Source: Microbacteriaceae bacterium (GTDB taxonomy: Bacteria; Actinomycetota; Actinomycetes; Actinomycetales; Microbacteriaceae). Taken from it: a DNA stretch of 64,000 bases. Shown piece after piece: positions 1 through 8,647 of this stretch. The position numbers were made by a program, and so were the translations under genes. Location: NCBI GenBank assembly GCA_031177985.1, contig JAPSJW010000001.1, positions 806,001 to 870,000 of the forward strand, written 5' to 3'. Position 1 is the stretch's first letter; each line of letters begins with the position of its first letter. The notes beneath the pieces are model-generated. The model saw only the letters and a list, made by a program, of their open reading frames with translations, was not told the DNA's origin and did no database searches.

Positions 1-722
1 GCGTCCTGCCCGGTCGGCGCGACGACGACCTCGCGCAGCGTGACCTCCTGCGGAAGCTCGTAGGTCGACAGGATCGCCCGAGCGACGTGCTCGGGCCGCA
101 GCCCGCCCCCGATGCTCTCCTTGTAGGAGAGGTAGCCGTCGAGTACGGCACCTTCGCCGGTGTTCGAGAGCAGAGCCGTGTCCACCATGCCGGGCGCGAC
201 GAGCACCACGCGGACTCCGTGGCGCGCGAGTTCTCGGCGGAGGCCCTCCGTCATCGCGTGGATGGCGTACTTCGTGCCGTTGTAGACGGTGTGATCGCCG
301 TAGAGCTGCTTGCCGGCGATCGACCCGATGTTGATGATCGTGCCGCGTCCGCGCTCGATCATGCCGGGGATGACGAGCTGTGCGTTCTTCATCGGCGCGA
401 CGCAGTTCACGTCGAACATCGCCTGCACCTTCTGCGGGTCCTGCTCGACGACGGAGGACAGCGCCATCATGCCCGCGTTGTTCAGCAGCAGGTCGACCGG
501 GCCGAACTGCACCTCTGCATCGCGAATGGCGGCGGCGACGGCTTGAGTGTCGTTCGCGTCCGCGGCGCGCAGCACCGCGTTCGGCAGATCGAGCTCCGAC
601 ATGGGCTCCAGCCGCCGGGCGATGAGCAGCAGGGGGTAGCCGGCCGCGGAGAACTGGCGTGCCGTCTCCGCTCCGATCCCCGAGCTCGCTCCGGTGATGA
701 CGACGAGTGGCTTATCGGTCAT
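1..722 (-). CDS. SDR family oxidoreductase (3' end cut by window)
   Basis: A classical short-chain dehydrogenase/reductase, truncated by the window edge after about 240 codons. It shows the cofactor motif TGASSGIG (residues 9-16), an NNAG motif near residue 85, a serine in NIGSIAG and the YNGTK (YxxxK) catalytic pair, so it should oxidise or reduce a hydroxyl/keto group with NAD(P). Its ATG overlaps the stop of the upstream FGGY kinase as ATGA, which makes it the fifth gene of the minus-strand operon starting at 4466. That context suggests a sugar or polyol substrate, but the sequence does not identify it. Confidence 0.9.
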   Translation of the reverse strand, partial: MTDKPLVVITGASSGIGAETARQFSAAGYPLLLIARRLEPMSELDLPNAVLRAADANDTQAVAAAIRDAEVQFGPVDLLLNNAGMMALSSVVEQDPQKVQAMFDVNCVAPMKNAQLVIPGMIERGRGTIINIGSIAGKQLYGDHTVYNGTKYAIHAMTEGLRRELARHGVRVVLVAPGMVDTALLSNTGEGAVLDGYLSYKESIGGGLRPEHVARAILSTYELPQEVTLREVVVAPTGQD

Positions 723-2203
723 GGCTTCTCCTTCGAAGGGACGAGGTCCTCGACCGCGCGGTCGAACCGCGCGCGGATCGGGTCGTAGGTCGCCGGAGCA
801 TCCCGCGACGCGGTGTAGCGCGCGAGCTCGCGGTGGGGGCTTGCGGCGTCCGCCCAGCTCCAGGCGCCGAGCCCGACGAAGGCGATCGTCGCTGCACCGA
901 GGGTGGCCGCCTGCTGGTCGACGGCGGTGCGCACCAGAGTGGTGCCAAGCACGTCTGCGTACAGCTGATTCCATCCGTCGTGCTGCGCGCCGCCGCCCGA
1001 CACCAGCAGCTCCCGATCGCTGCCGCTGAGCAGACGGATGCGGTCGAGGCTGCGGCGCAGCGCGAAGGCGATGCCCTCGAGCGCGGCCCGGGAGAGAGCG
1101 GATGCTCCGGTGCCGAGATCCAGCCCGAGCAGCGAACCGCGCGCCAGGGGACCGCCCTCGAGCGGAGTGCCGCCGGCGAGCATCGGAAGGAAGAGAGTTC
1201 CCCCTGCGCCCGGCATCGACCCGAGTCCCAGGTCGATGAACTCCCCGGTGGACGAGCTCGGGGCGACGAGGCCGCGGAGCCAGTCGAAGCTCGTGCCGCT
1301 GCTGAAGGTGGACAACGCGCTGATGTGCAGCTCGGGGATCGCGTGGCGGAACACGTACGGACGCGCGACCACATCGAGCACGGGCTCGGCGGTCGTGACG
1401 GTCATCCAGCTCGACGACCCGAGGGCAGCGTAGATCGCTCCCTCCTCGAGTCCCAAGGAGCCGAGCGCCATGCAGGCGTTGTCGACTGCACCGGCGAAGA
1501 CCGGTGTGCCCGGCTGCAGGCCGAGCCTCGACGCGGCGTCGGGGGTCAAGCCCCCGATCCGGTGAGTCGATTCGACGGGCTCAGGGAGGAGTCCGCGATC
1601 GACGCCCGCGGCCGCCAGCAGCTCGTCGTCGTATCCGCCGCTGTCGAGCGAGTACGCCCCGCTGCCTGACGCGTAGGAATGGTCGGTCGCGAGCTCCCCC
1701 GTGAGCCTGAAGTTGATCCAGTCCTTCGATCCGAGCACGGCGCGCGTGCGCCCGAATCCTTCGGGGTCCTCGTCGCGTAGGGCGCCGAGCTTGAACAGGG
1801 GGTAGAGCGCGGCGCCGAACCCGTTGCCCGTGCGCAGGTACCAGTCGACCTCGGACACCTGGGAGAACATCCGCTCTGCCGAAGCAGCGCCGCGCGCATC
1901 CGACCAGATCGGGGTCGCGTCGCGCACGACCGATCCTGCGCCGTCCACTTGGACGACGCCGAGGCTCTGACCCGAGAGGGCGAGGCCGATCACACGCGCA
2001 TCCGGGGCCTGCTCGAGCAGCGATCGCGAGGATGCGATGACGGCGGCCTCCCAGTCGCTCGTCAGCTGCTCGTTGCGCCCGGGGGCCGGGTGCGACGTGG
2101 GATAGGCACGGACCGTCTCGGCGACGCAGTCGCCTTCGACGGACCACAGCGAGGCCTTGCAGCCGCCCGTGCCGAGGTCGAGCGCGAGCACGAGCTCGGT
2201 CAT
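719..2203 (-). CDS. FGGY-family carbohydrate kinase (xylulokinase-like)
   Basis: 494 aa, the usual length of an FGGY sugar kinase. The N-terminal phosphate-binding motif DLGTGGCKASLW (about residues 9-20), the GSKDWINFRLTG segment, AGAVDN and the C-terminal SGGGAQHDGWNQ motif are all present, so both actin-like domains are intact. It should phosphorylate a sugar or polyol with ATP in the cytoplasm. The closest-looking subfamily is xylulokinase, but the context (cupin isomerase, DeoC-like aldolase, shikimate-dehydrogenase-like protein) is not a xylose operon and no xylose isomerase is nearby, so the substrate is open. Confidence 0.9.
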   Translation of the reverse strand: MTELVLALDLGTGGCKASLWSVEGDCVAETVRAYPTSHPAPGRNEQLTSDWEAAVIASSRSLLEQAPDARVIGLALSGQSLGVVQVDGAGSVVRDATPIWSDARGAASAERMFSQVSEVDWYLRTGNGFGAALYPLFKLGALRDEDPEGFGRTRAVLGSKDWINFRLTGELATDHSYASGSGAYSLDSGGYDDELLAAAGVDRGLLPEPVESTHRIGGLTPDAASRLGLQPGTPVFAGAVDNACMALGSLGLEEGAIYAALGSSSWMTVTTAEPVLDVVARPYVFRHAIPELHISALSTFSSGTSFDWLRGLVAPSSSTGEFIDLGLGSMPGAGGTLFLPMLAGGTPLEGGPLARGSLLGLDLGTGASALSRAALEGIAFALRRSLDRIRLLSGSDRELLVSGGGAQHDGWNQLYADVLGTTLVRTAVDQQAATLGAATIAFVGLGAWSWADAASPHRELARYTASRDAPATYDPIRARFDRAVEDLVPSKEKP

Positions 2204-2219
2204 CAGCGGGCCTCGGTCA

Positions 2220-3182
2220 TCAGCGGGCGCTCGCGAGATCGCTCAGGCGGTCGAACTCGGGTCCGCTCGTGGGGATGGACACGTCGAACACCTCGGCGAC
2301 GACCTGCGTCCATCCGTGGATGAAGTACGTCCAGCCGTCCTCGATGCGGAGCCGGCGGGAAGCGCTCTGTGCTCGGGCCTGGTCGAGGAAGACGAGGTCC
2401 CCGCGATAGTTGAGGTCCCACGCGAGCGAGCGTTCGGGGAACACGGCCTCGTCGGTCAGCGGCGAGCCGGGAGCGTCCTTACCCAGTCCCGTCGCGTTGA
2501 CCACGAGAGCCCCAGGCGCGAGCGTCGACAGCACGCGGTCGTTCTCCTCGGGAGTCGGCACCAGGACGTAGTCGAAGGCCACATCCGTCTGCAGGGAGGA
2601 GTGGATCTCGCGGATGTGATCGAGCCGCGGCTGGGACCGGTTGGTCACGACGATCCGCTCGGGTCGCGTGCTGGCCTCGGCGCGGCTGAGGTACCAGCTG
2701 ATGGCGATCGTCGACCCGCCGGCGCCCATCAGCAGTGCCTCGCGCCCGCCGCCGGCCCAGTGGCCGTCAGGAACGAACGCCTCGAGCGCGAGCCCGCTCG
2801 AGATCGGGTCCTTGGCGTGGCAGCGCAGCATCCCGTCCCGCTTCGAGATGCAGCTCGTCTCGCCCATGAGCTGCGCGAACGGGTCGATCTCGTCGAACAG
2901 GTCGCGGGCCGCGTTGTACAGGTCGATCTTGTGCGTCGTGACCAGCGCTCCGAGGCTCAGCGGATCGGAGGCGATGAACTCGACCACGCGGCGGTAGTCG
3001 TCGGCCGGGGCGTGAAGCGGGAGATCGATGCCCTGGAGTCGAGCACCGTCGAGGCCGAGCGCGTCAGCCCATCGGGGGAAGACGGTCTGGATCGACGAAC
3101 GTCCCGTCGTGACTCCGATGAAGTAGAGGGTCGGCGTGGCCGCGGGACGCAGCGTGTCGCCGGCGAGGGTCTCGAGGGTCAT
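2220..3182 (-). CDS. Shikimate/quinate dehydrogenase-family protein
   Basis: 320 aa. It carries the hallmarks of the AroE fold: the catalytic-lysine region TTHKIDLY (Lys85), an Asp125 in the position of the NTD motif (here AKDPISSG), a GAGGS nucleotide loop (about 153-157) and VVTNRSQPRL, whose NR pair is typical of NADP-binding members. The N-terminal substrate-binding region lacks the usual SxS shikimate signature, and the protein is longer than AroE (about 270 aa). It sits inside a sugar catabolic operon (ATG overlaps the DeoC-like stop), so it probably oxidises a polyol or cyclitol rather than serving aromatic biosynthesis. That last step is inference. Confidence 0.8.
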   Translation of the reverse strand: MTLETLAGDTLRPAATPTLYFIGVTTGRSSIQTVFPRWADALGLDGARLQGIDLPLHAPADDYRRVVEFIASDPLSLGALVTTHKIDLYNAARDLFDEIDPFAQLMGETSCISKRDGMLRCHAKDPISSGLALEAFVPDGHWAGGGREALLMGAGGSTIAISWYLSRAEASTRPERIVVTNRSQPRLDHIREIHSSLQTDVAFDYVLVPTPEENDRVLSTLAPGALVVNATGLGKDAPGSPLTDEAVFPERSLAWDLNYRGDLVFLDQARAQSASRRLRIEDGWTYFIHGWTQVVAEVFDVSIPTSGPEFDRLSDLASAR

Positions 3183-3868
3183 GCTGGTCCTTCCGCTGCT
3201 CCGATCGCGGTGATGGCCGCAGCCGTGTTCATGCCGAAGCGCTCAACACCGAGCTCGGCCATCCGCCTGATCGTGTCGATCTCGCGGATGCCGCCCGCGG
3301 CCTTCAGCTTCGCCCGCCCGGCTGCCCGCTCGGCGATGACCTCCACGTGGTGCACCGTCGTCGGGATGCCGGACCACCCGGTGCCGGTCTTGATCCACGG
3401 AACTTCCGCCTCCACCGCGGCGTCGACGGCGAGCCGCAGCTCGTCGTCCGAGAGATGTCCGACCTCGAGGATCACCCGCAGCGGCACCCTGCCGTCGACC
3501 TCCGCGACGATCTCGGAGAGTTCGCGCACGAGGTAGGCGTAGTCGCGCGACCGGATGCGGCCGACGGCGGCGACGACGTCGAGTTCCTGTGCCCCCAGCC
3601 CGAGCAGCTCCCGCGCCTCGGCGACCTTGGTGGCCGTCGTGGGGCCGCCACTGGGGAAGCCGACCGGCGAGCCGGTCAGGGTGGTCGAGTCGGCGAGGAG
3701 CTGGCGCATGACAGGAACCCAGTTGGGCAGGACATGCGCCGCGACGAAGTCATGCCGTCGAGCGATGTCCGCGAGGCGACGGAGGTCGTCGAGAGAGTGC
3801 TGGGCCTGAACGCAGGAGATGTCGACGTGCCGCGGCAGGGCCGAGAGCAGCGCGTCCGTGTCAGGCAC
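3179..3868 (-). CDS. DeoC-family (deoxyribose-phosphate) aldolase
   Basis: 229 aa from a GTG start chosen because the GTG overlaps the stop of the upstream cupin gene and the DeoC homology begins just after it; an upstream in-frame extension is Arg/Ser-rich and overlaps the cupin. Class I aldolase features are present: Asp98 in QELDVV, the Schiff-base Lys160 in WIKTGTG, and Lys189 in LKAAGGIR. The usual DHTLLKP start of DeoC is replaced by VDISCVQ, so it is a divergent member. It should cleave a sugar phosphate to glyceraldehyde-3-phosphate or another C3 unit and an aldehyde; the substrate may not be deoxyribose-5-phosphate. Confidence 0.85.
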   Translation of the reverse strand: MPDTDALLSALPRHVDISCVQAQHSLDDLRRLADIARRHDFVAAHVLPNWVPVMRQLLADSTTLTGSPVGFPSGGPTTATKVAEARELLGLGAQELDVVAAVGRIRSRDYAYLVRELSEIVAEVDGRVPLRVILEVGHLSDDELRLAVDAAVEAEVPWIKTGTGWSGIPTTVHHVEVIAERAAGRAKLKAAGGIREIDTIRRMAELGVERFGMNTAAAITAIGAAEGPA

Positions 3869-4466
3869 GGTACCCCCTGTGGTCCGGGTTCGGTCGCGTC
3901 GTCCACCCGTCGGCCGTCGCGACGACGAGCTGCTGCATGCCGCCCGCTTCCTCGATGATGCCGTAGTCCTGCCCCGCGTCGGTCTCGTAGCAGAAGAGGG
4001 TGGAGAGGAGCTCGTCCCCGACGTTGACGCTGCGGTGGATCCAGCCGCCGGGCACGTGCACCGCCGTGCCTGGCGAGATGGGCAGGGCCCGCGACTCGCC
4101 CTCCGGGGTCTCGAGCAGCATGACACCCGTGCCGGACAGACCGAAGTACAGCTCCGCGCACTCGGAGCGCTCGTGCAGGTGTCCCCGCGTCATGGCGAAC
4201 TCATCGCCGATCCGGCCCGGCTTGATCACGGAGATGCCGATCGTGAGCGCCCCGGGGCCGTCGGCGACCGTGCTGGATTCGACCCAGTAGACCGGAGAGC
4301 CGTCGTCCCCTGCCAGCGCGCTGTCGAAGGCCGCCGGGTCGCGGTAGAGACCTGCCAGGTCGCGCAGGAACTTCTCGTAGCGGCCGTTGCTGCCGCCCAT
4401 CGCCCCCTCGGCGGCGTCCAGGCCGAGCACGACGGGCTCAGCGGGTGGGCGTGCAGCGGCGCACAT
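3861..4466 (-). CDS. Cupin-type glucose-6-phosphate isomerase family protein
   Basis: 201 aa, single cupin. The metal site of archaeal-type phosphoglucose isomerase is present: TRGHLHE gives His96 and His98, Glu105 lies nine residues after the first His, and His144 lies in GGWIHRS. Such enzymes interconvert aldose and ketose phosphates. It is the first gene of the minus-strand operon and starts 38 bp from an inverted-repeat operator at 4505. Together with the kinase, aldolase and dehydrogenases downstream it outlines a phosphorylation-isomerisation-aldol cleavage route. Confidence 0.85.
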   Translation of the reverse strand: MCAAARPPAEPVVLGLDAAEGAMGGSNGRYEKFLRDLAGLYRDPAAFDSALAGDDGSPVYWVESSTVADGPGALTIGISVIKPGRIGDEFAMTRGHLHERSECAELYFGLSGTGVMLLETPEGESRALPISPGTAVHVPGGWIHRSVNVGDELLSTLFCYETDAGQDYGIIEEAGGMQQLVVATADGWTTRPNPDHRGYRA

Positions 4467-4504
4467 ACAACTCCAGAGGTTCGGGAGCCGTGGCTCCGGT
4501 TCGG

Positions 4505-4590
4505 GTAGTCACACTACATTGCGTGGCGAGAAACGTGCAAATACGGCTTCGAAGTTCGACCAAACGAGGCTCATCAAGTAGCCTGGCTAC
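4505..4590. promoter_or_regulatory. Paired GTAGT-N3-ACTAC operators, 73 bp apart (pair A)
   Basis: Site 1, GTAGTCACACTAC, lies at 4505-4517 and site 2, GTAGCCTGGCTAC, at 4578-4590. Both are perfect 5-bp inverted repeats with a 3-bp spacer, and their centres are 73 bp apart. They occupy the divergent 328-bp gap between the cupin operon and the GH2 gene; site 1 lies next to the cupin start. The same arrangement recurs at 24.5, 29.3, 33.0 and 35.1 kb. I see no clear sigma-70 promoter or other gene in the rest of this gap (4467-4794). Confidence 0.8.
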
Positions 4591-4794
4591 AGATTCGCGC
4601 TCCTTCTCCACCTCGCTTCACGGATCGCTCGGGGCACGCGGAAACCCATTCGCCGCGGCGGACGGCCTGAAGCGGTGTCGAAGGAAGAGATCGCGTGGGT
4701 CGATCCCGTGGTCACGTACAGGGGTGAGATCGTGGGTCGAGAGGGCCCCGCACCGCCGATTCGCCCTCTGACTCTCTCGAGAAAGCGAGAACCC

Positions 4795-7275
4795 TTGCAG
4801 ATCCACGACCTCGGCGGCGACGCCTGGACCGTCCGCGCCCTCTCCGGCCCGGTGCCCGAGGACCTGCGGGAGCGGCTCGAAGCGGGCATCCCGGCCGCTG
4901 TGCCCGGAGTGGTCCACCTCGACCTGCTCGCGGCTGACCTCATCCCCGATCCCTACGACGGGGAGAACGAGGGAGCCGTGCAGTGGATCGGGCTGACCGA
5001 CTGGGAGTTCTCGCGCGTCTTCGACTGGTCGGGCACCGACGAGGCGCGCACGGAGCTCGTCGCGGACGGGCTGGACACGGTCGCGACCATCGCACTCAAC
5101 GGGACGCCGCTCGGCGGCACGGCGAACCAGCACCGCAGCTACCGGTTCGACCTGTCGACCGCGCTGCGGACGGGGGAGAACGAGCTCCGCATCGCCTTCC
5201 GCTCACCCGTCGAGTACGCCCGCGAGCAGGAGGCCGTGCTGGGCGAGCGCCCCCACTCCTACCGTCACCCCTTCAACGCCATCCGCAAGACCGCCGCGAA
5301 CTTCGGCTGGGACTGGGGGCCCGACCTCGCCACCTCCGGCATCTGGAAGGACCTGCGCATCGAGGTCTGGTCCAGCGCGCGCATCGCGAGCGTGCGTCCA
5401 CTGATCGCGCTCGACGGATCCACCGGCCGGCTGACCGCGCACGTCGCCCTCGAGCGCGAGAGTGACGAGCCCGTCGACGTGACCCTCGAGCTCGAGGGTC
5501 ACGTCCTCAGCGCGACGGCCGCTGAGGGGGAGGCCGAGGTCGTGCTCGAGCTGGAGGTCGCCGAGGTCGAGCCCTGGTGGCCGCGCGGCTACGGCGCTCA
5601 GCGCCTCTACCCGCTCACCGTCCGGGTGCCCGGGCAGGAGTGGTCGGGCCGGATCGGCTTCCGTTCGGTCACGCTAGACACGACACCGGATCCCGCAGGC
5701 ACGCCGTTCTCCATTGCCGTCAACGGGCAGCCGGTGTACGTGAAGGGCGTCAACTGGATCCCCGACGACACGTTCTTCCCGCGCATCACCCGCGACTCGC
5801 TCGCCCGTTCCCTCGGGCACGCGGTCGACGCGAACGTCAACCTGATCCGCGTCTGGGGCGGCGGGCTCTACGAGAGCGAGGAGTTCTACGAGCTCTGCGA
5901 CGAACTCGGCCTTCTCGTCTGGCAGGACTTCCTGCTGGCCTGCGCCGCCTACTCCGAGGACGAGCCGCTGTGGAGCGAGTTCGAGGCCGAGGCCCGCGAG
6001 GCCGTGACGAGGCTCACGGCGCATCCGAGCCTCGCCCTCTGGAACGGGGGCAACGAGAACATCTGGGGCTGGGTCGACTGGGGGTGGCGGCCGAGGCTCG
6101 CGGGAGCCACCTGGGGCGACGGCTACTACACCGACCTCTTCCCGCGGATCGTCGCGGAGCTCGCCCCGGGGACGCCGTACTCCGACGGCAGCCCGTTCGG
6201 CTTCTCGAAGTACGTGCACCCGAACGATCCGGCCAACGGCACCATGCACATCTGGGATGTCTGGAACCAGGTCGACTACACGACCTACCGGGCGTACCGT
6301 CCGCGGTTCGTCTCGGAGTTCGGCTTCCAGGGCCCCCCGGCCTGGTCCACCCTCACCTCCGTCGTGCACGACGAGCCGCTCGACCCGTTCGGGCCGCAGA
6401 TGCTCGTGCATCAGAAGGCGAACGACGGCAACGGCAAGCTCGAGCGCGGGCTCGGTGCGCACCTACCGCAGCCGGCGGACATCGACGCCTGGCACGCGAC
6501 GACCCAGCTCAACCAGGCGCGCGCCGTGGCCTACGGCATCGAGTGGTTCCGTTCCCTCGCGCCGTTGAACACGGGCTCCATCGTCTGGCAGCTCAACGAC
6601 TGCTGGCCGGTCGTGTCGTGGGCGGCCGTCGACGGACACGACCGCCGCAAGCCGCTCTGGTACGCGCTGCGCAGGGTGTTCGCCGATCGCCTGGCGACGG
6701 TGCAGCCCTCGCCGGAGGGCGTCGCGCTCTCGCTGCACAACGACTCCGCCGAGCGGTGGAGCGTGGGGGTCGTGCTGCGGCGGATCACGGTCGAGGGCGA
6801 CGAGCTCGCGCGCCACGAGACGGATGCGGGCGTCGAGGCCCGGTCGCTCGAGCGGATCGTGCTGCCCGAGGAGTTCCTCGCGGCGGAGGACCCCGCGCGC
6901 GAGCTCATCGTGGCCGAGCTGTCGACGGGGGAGCGCGCGCTGCACTTCTTCGTCGAGGACACCGAGCTCACCCTCGCGGGCGACGCGCTCGCGGTCGAGG
7001 CGGTGCGCGACGGGAGCGAGGTGGTGCTGCGGCTCACCGCGTCATCCGTCGTCAAGGACGTCGTCGTGCATGCCGACCGAGTCGACCCGGACGCGGTCGT
7101 CGACGAGGCGCTCGTCACGGTGCTGCCCGGCGAGACGCGCGAGTTGCGCATCCGCACCGACGCGGACCCGGCGGGGTTCACCGTCGAGCCTGTGCTGTGG
7201 AGCGTGAACTCGCTCGTCGCCGCCGCACAACCGGTCGTGGTGTGGCGCGGGTGCAGCGGGCCTTCTCGTGGGTGA
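4795..7275 (+). CDS. Glycoside hydrolase family 2, beta-mannosidase-like
   Basis: 826 aa from a TTG start (alternative GTG at 4675). The TTG was preferred because family homology (WTVRALSGPVPEDLRER) starts directly after it and the upstream 40 residues look non-coding; only a weak purine-rich ribosome site precedes it. The order is jelly-roll sugar-binding domain (about 1-170), Ig-like domain, then TIM barrel with the acid/base Glu421 in WNGGNEN and nucleophile Glu508 in VSEFGFQ. There is no signal peptide, so it should act inside the cell on imported beta-mannosides. It is divergent from the cupin-kinase operon and shares operator pair A. Confidence 0.88.
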   Translation: MQIHDLGGDAWTVRALSGPVPEDLRERLEAGIPAAVPGVVHLDLLAADLIPDPYDGENEGAVQWIGLTDWEFSRVFDWSGTDEARTELVADGLDTVATIALNGTPLGGTANQHRSYRFDLSTALRTGENELRIAFRSPVEYAREQEAVLGERPHSYRHPFNAIRKTAANFGWDWGPDLATSGIWKDLRIEVWSSARIASVRPLIALDGSTGRLTAHVALERESDEPVDVTLELEGHVLSATAAEGEAEVVLELEVAEVEPWWPRGYGAQRLYPLTVRVPGQEWSGRIGFRSVTLDTTPDPAGTPFSIAVNGQPVYVKGVNWIPDDTFFPRITRDSLARSLGHAVDANVNLIRVWGGGLYESEEFYELCDELGLLVWQDFLLACAAYSEDEPLWSEFEAEAREAVTRLTAHPSLALWNGGNENIWGWVDWGWRPRLAGATWGDGYYTDLFPRIVAELAPGTPYSDGSPFGFSKYVHPNDPANGTMHIWDVWNQVDYTTYRAYRPRFVSEFGFQGPPAWSTLTSVVHDEPLDPFGPQMLVHQKANDGNGKLERGLGAHLPQPADIDAWHATTQLNQARAVAYGIEWFRSLAPLNTGSIVWQLNDCWPVVSWAAVDGHDRRKPLWYALRRVFADRLATVQPSPEGVALSLHNDSAERWSVGVVLRRITVEGDELARHETDAGVEARSLERIVLPEEFLAAEDPARELIVAELSTGERALHFFVEDTELTLAGDALAVEAVRDGSEVVLRLTASSVVKDVVVHADRVDPDAVVDEALVTVLPGETRELRIRTDADPAGFTVEPVLWSVNSLVAAAQPVVVWRGCSGPSRG

Positions 7276-7413
7276 CGCCCTCGCGTCCGAGGCTGCACGA
7301 ACGTCTCATCGGGTGACGGTCCTAGGATGACTCGCGACGCGGGTCGCACGGCGACGCGCCGGCCGAGTGCTCCCCTCGCCCCAGGGAGGCGGTCGGCGGA
7401 TGAGGAATGGCCG

Positions 7414-7442
7414 TTTACAACGTTGTACACGAGCCATAAGAT
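7414..7442 (+). promoter_or_regulatory. lacI promoter with LacI-type operator
   Basis: TTTACA (7414-7419) and TAAGAT (7437-7442) are 17 bp apart. Between them lies the perfect palindrome TACAACGTTGTA (7416-7427) with the central ACGT typical of LacI-family operators. It is 28 bp upstream of the regulator's ATG, so autoregulation is likely. Confidence 0.7.
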
Positions 7443-7469
7443 GACTGCTGATCACGCGAGGAGAACCCG

Positions 7470-8486
7470 ATGACGACCGCCGATCAGCGTCCCAACATGC
7501 ACGACGTCGCCTCCCTCGCGGGCGTCTCCCACATGACGGTGTCCCGAGTGCTGAACGGGCACCCGAACATCCGGCCCGCCACCCGGGACAAGGTGCTCAA
7601 GGCGATCGAGGCCGTCAACTACCGGCCGAACGGCGCGGCCCGCGCTCTCGCCTCGCGGCGCTCGCACCGGATCGGCGTCATCATCGACGCCGCCGTCGAG
7701 TACGGGCCCAACAGCACGCTGCGGGCGATCGAGCATGCCGCGCAGAAGCGGGGCTACACCGTCGCGACCATCGCGGTCTCGGACGACCATGCCATCGGAG
7801 TGCAGGATGCGCTCGACTCGCTGATGAGCCAGGGCGTCGAAGCGCTCTGCCTCATCGCGCCTCGCCACTCCTCGCTCGACCTGCTGCGCGACTCGACAGT
7901 CGGCGTGCCCACGGTCGCCGTCAAGCCCGAGGACGATGAGACCTTCATGACCGTGGCCGTCGACCAGGCGGCCGGCGCACGGATGGCGATGGAGCACCTC
8001 ATCGAGCTCGGACACCGCTGCATCGTCCACGTGGCGGGACCGCTCGACTGGCTGGACGCGCGGGCTCGCGAACGCGCCTGGCGCGACATCGTGCGCGAGC
8101 ACGGGCTCGTCGAGTTCGACATGATCGTCGGAGACTGGTCCTCAGACTTCGGGTACGAGTTCGCGAGGTCGCAGCCGCGCCTGCCCGAGTTCACGGCGGT
8201 GTTCGCGGGCAACGATCAGATGGCGCTCGGCCTGCTGCACGGTTTCCGTGACGCCGGCATCCGGGTGCCGGAGGACGTCAGCGTCGTGGGCTACGACGAC
8301 CTGCCCGACGCCAAGCACTTCCTTCCGCCGCTCACGACGGTGAGGCAGGACTTCGACGCGCTCGGGGAGCGCAGCTTCGAGGCGCTGCTCGCCGTGCTCG
8401 AGGACGGCGCGGAGCAGTCGGACACCCGCATCACGCCCGAGCTCGTCGTGCGTGCCTCCAGCGCCCCGCCGCGCACGGAGGGCTGA
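7470..8486 (+). CDS. LacI-family transcriptional regulator (arabinose operon)
   Basis: 338 aa. The N-terminal helix-turn-helix MHDVASLAGVSHMTVSRVLNG (about residues 8-28) and hinge helix ARALASR are followed by a periplasmic-binding-like effector domain (about 65-335). It is preceded by a good Shine-Dalgarno (gaggag) and a promoter with a TACAACGTTGTA palindrome. It lies directly upstream of, and co-directional with, the arabinose transport/catabolism genes, so it most likely senses arabinose or a derivative and controls the operator at 8557. The effector is inferred from context only. Confidence 0.9.
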   Translation: MTTADQRPNMHDVASLAGVSHMTVSRVLNGHPNIRPATRDKVLKAIEAVNYRPNGAARALASRRSHRIGVIIDAAVEYGPNSTLRAIEHAAQKRGYTVATIAVSDDHAIGVQDALDSLMSQGVEALCLIAPRHSSLDLLRDSTVGVPTVAVKPEDDETFMTVAVDQAAGARMAMEHLIELGHRCIVHVAGPLDWLDARARERAWRDIVREHGLVEFDMIVGDWSSDFGYEFARSQPRLPEFTAVFAGNDQMALGLLHGFRDAGIRVPEDVSVVGYDDLPDAKHFLPPLTTVRQDFDALGERSFEALLAVLEDGAEQSDTRITPELVVRASSAPPRTEG

Positions 8487-8542
8487 GCGCTCTGCTCGGC
8501 TGAACTCGCCCGGGCCGCTTCCTAATGTGGCGCAGGAGTGAG

Positions 8543-8571
8543 TTGCGTGCCGGGTTTGTGAACGCTAACAT
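8543..8571 (+). promoter_or_regulatory. Arabinose operon promoter with overlapping LacI-type operator
   Basis: TTGCGT (8543-8548) and TAACAT (8566-8571) have a 17-bp spacer. An imperfect palindrome TGTGAACGCTAACA (8557-8570) covers the downstream spacer and the -10 box, where a bound LacI-type repressor would block RNA polymerase. Confidence 0.7.
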
Positions 8572-8647
8572 CATCCACGCAAGCACCAGTGCCCCTGGCA
8601 CACAGTCCGAGCCCGACCGGGTTCCGGATCTCGAGGAGGAGATCGAA

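Noticed and set aside
719-2203. Calling the FGGY kinase xylB
   Set aside because: The motifs are xylulokinase-like, but the operon has no xylose isomerase and combines unusual partners, so a symbol would overstate the evidence.
4675-4794. N-terminal extension of the GH2 gene from GTG 4675
   Set aside because: The extra 40 residues do not resemble the family N terminus and no ribosome site precedes the GTG. The TTG at 4795 fits homology better, though the start remains uncertain.
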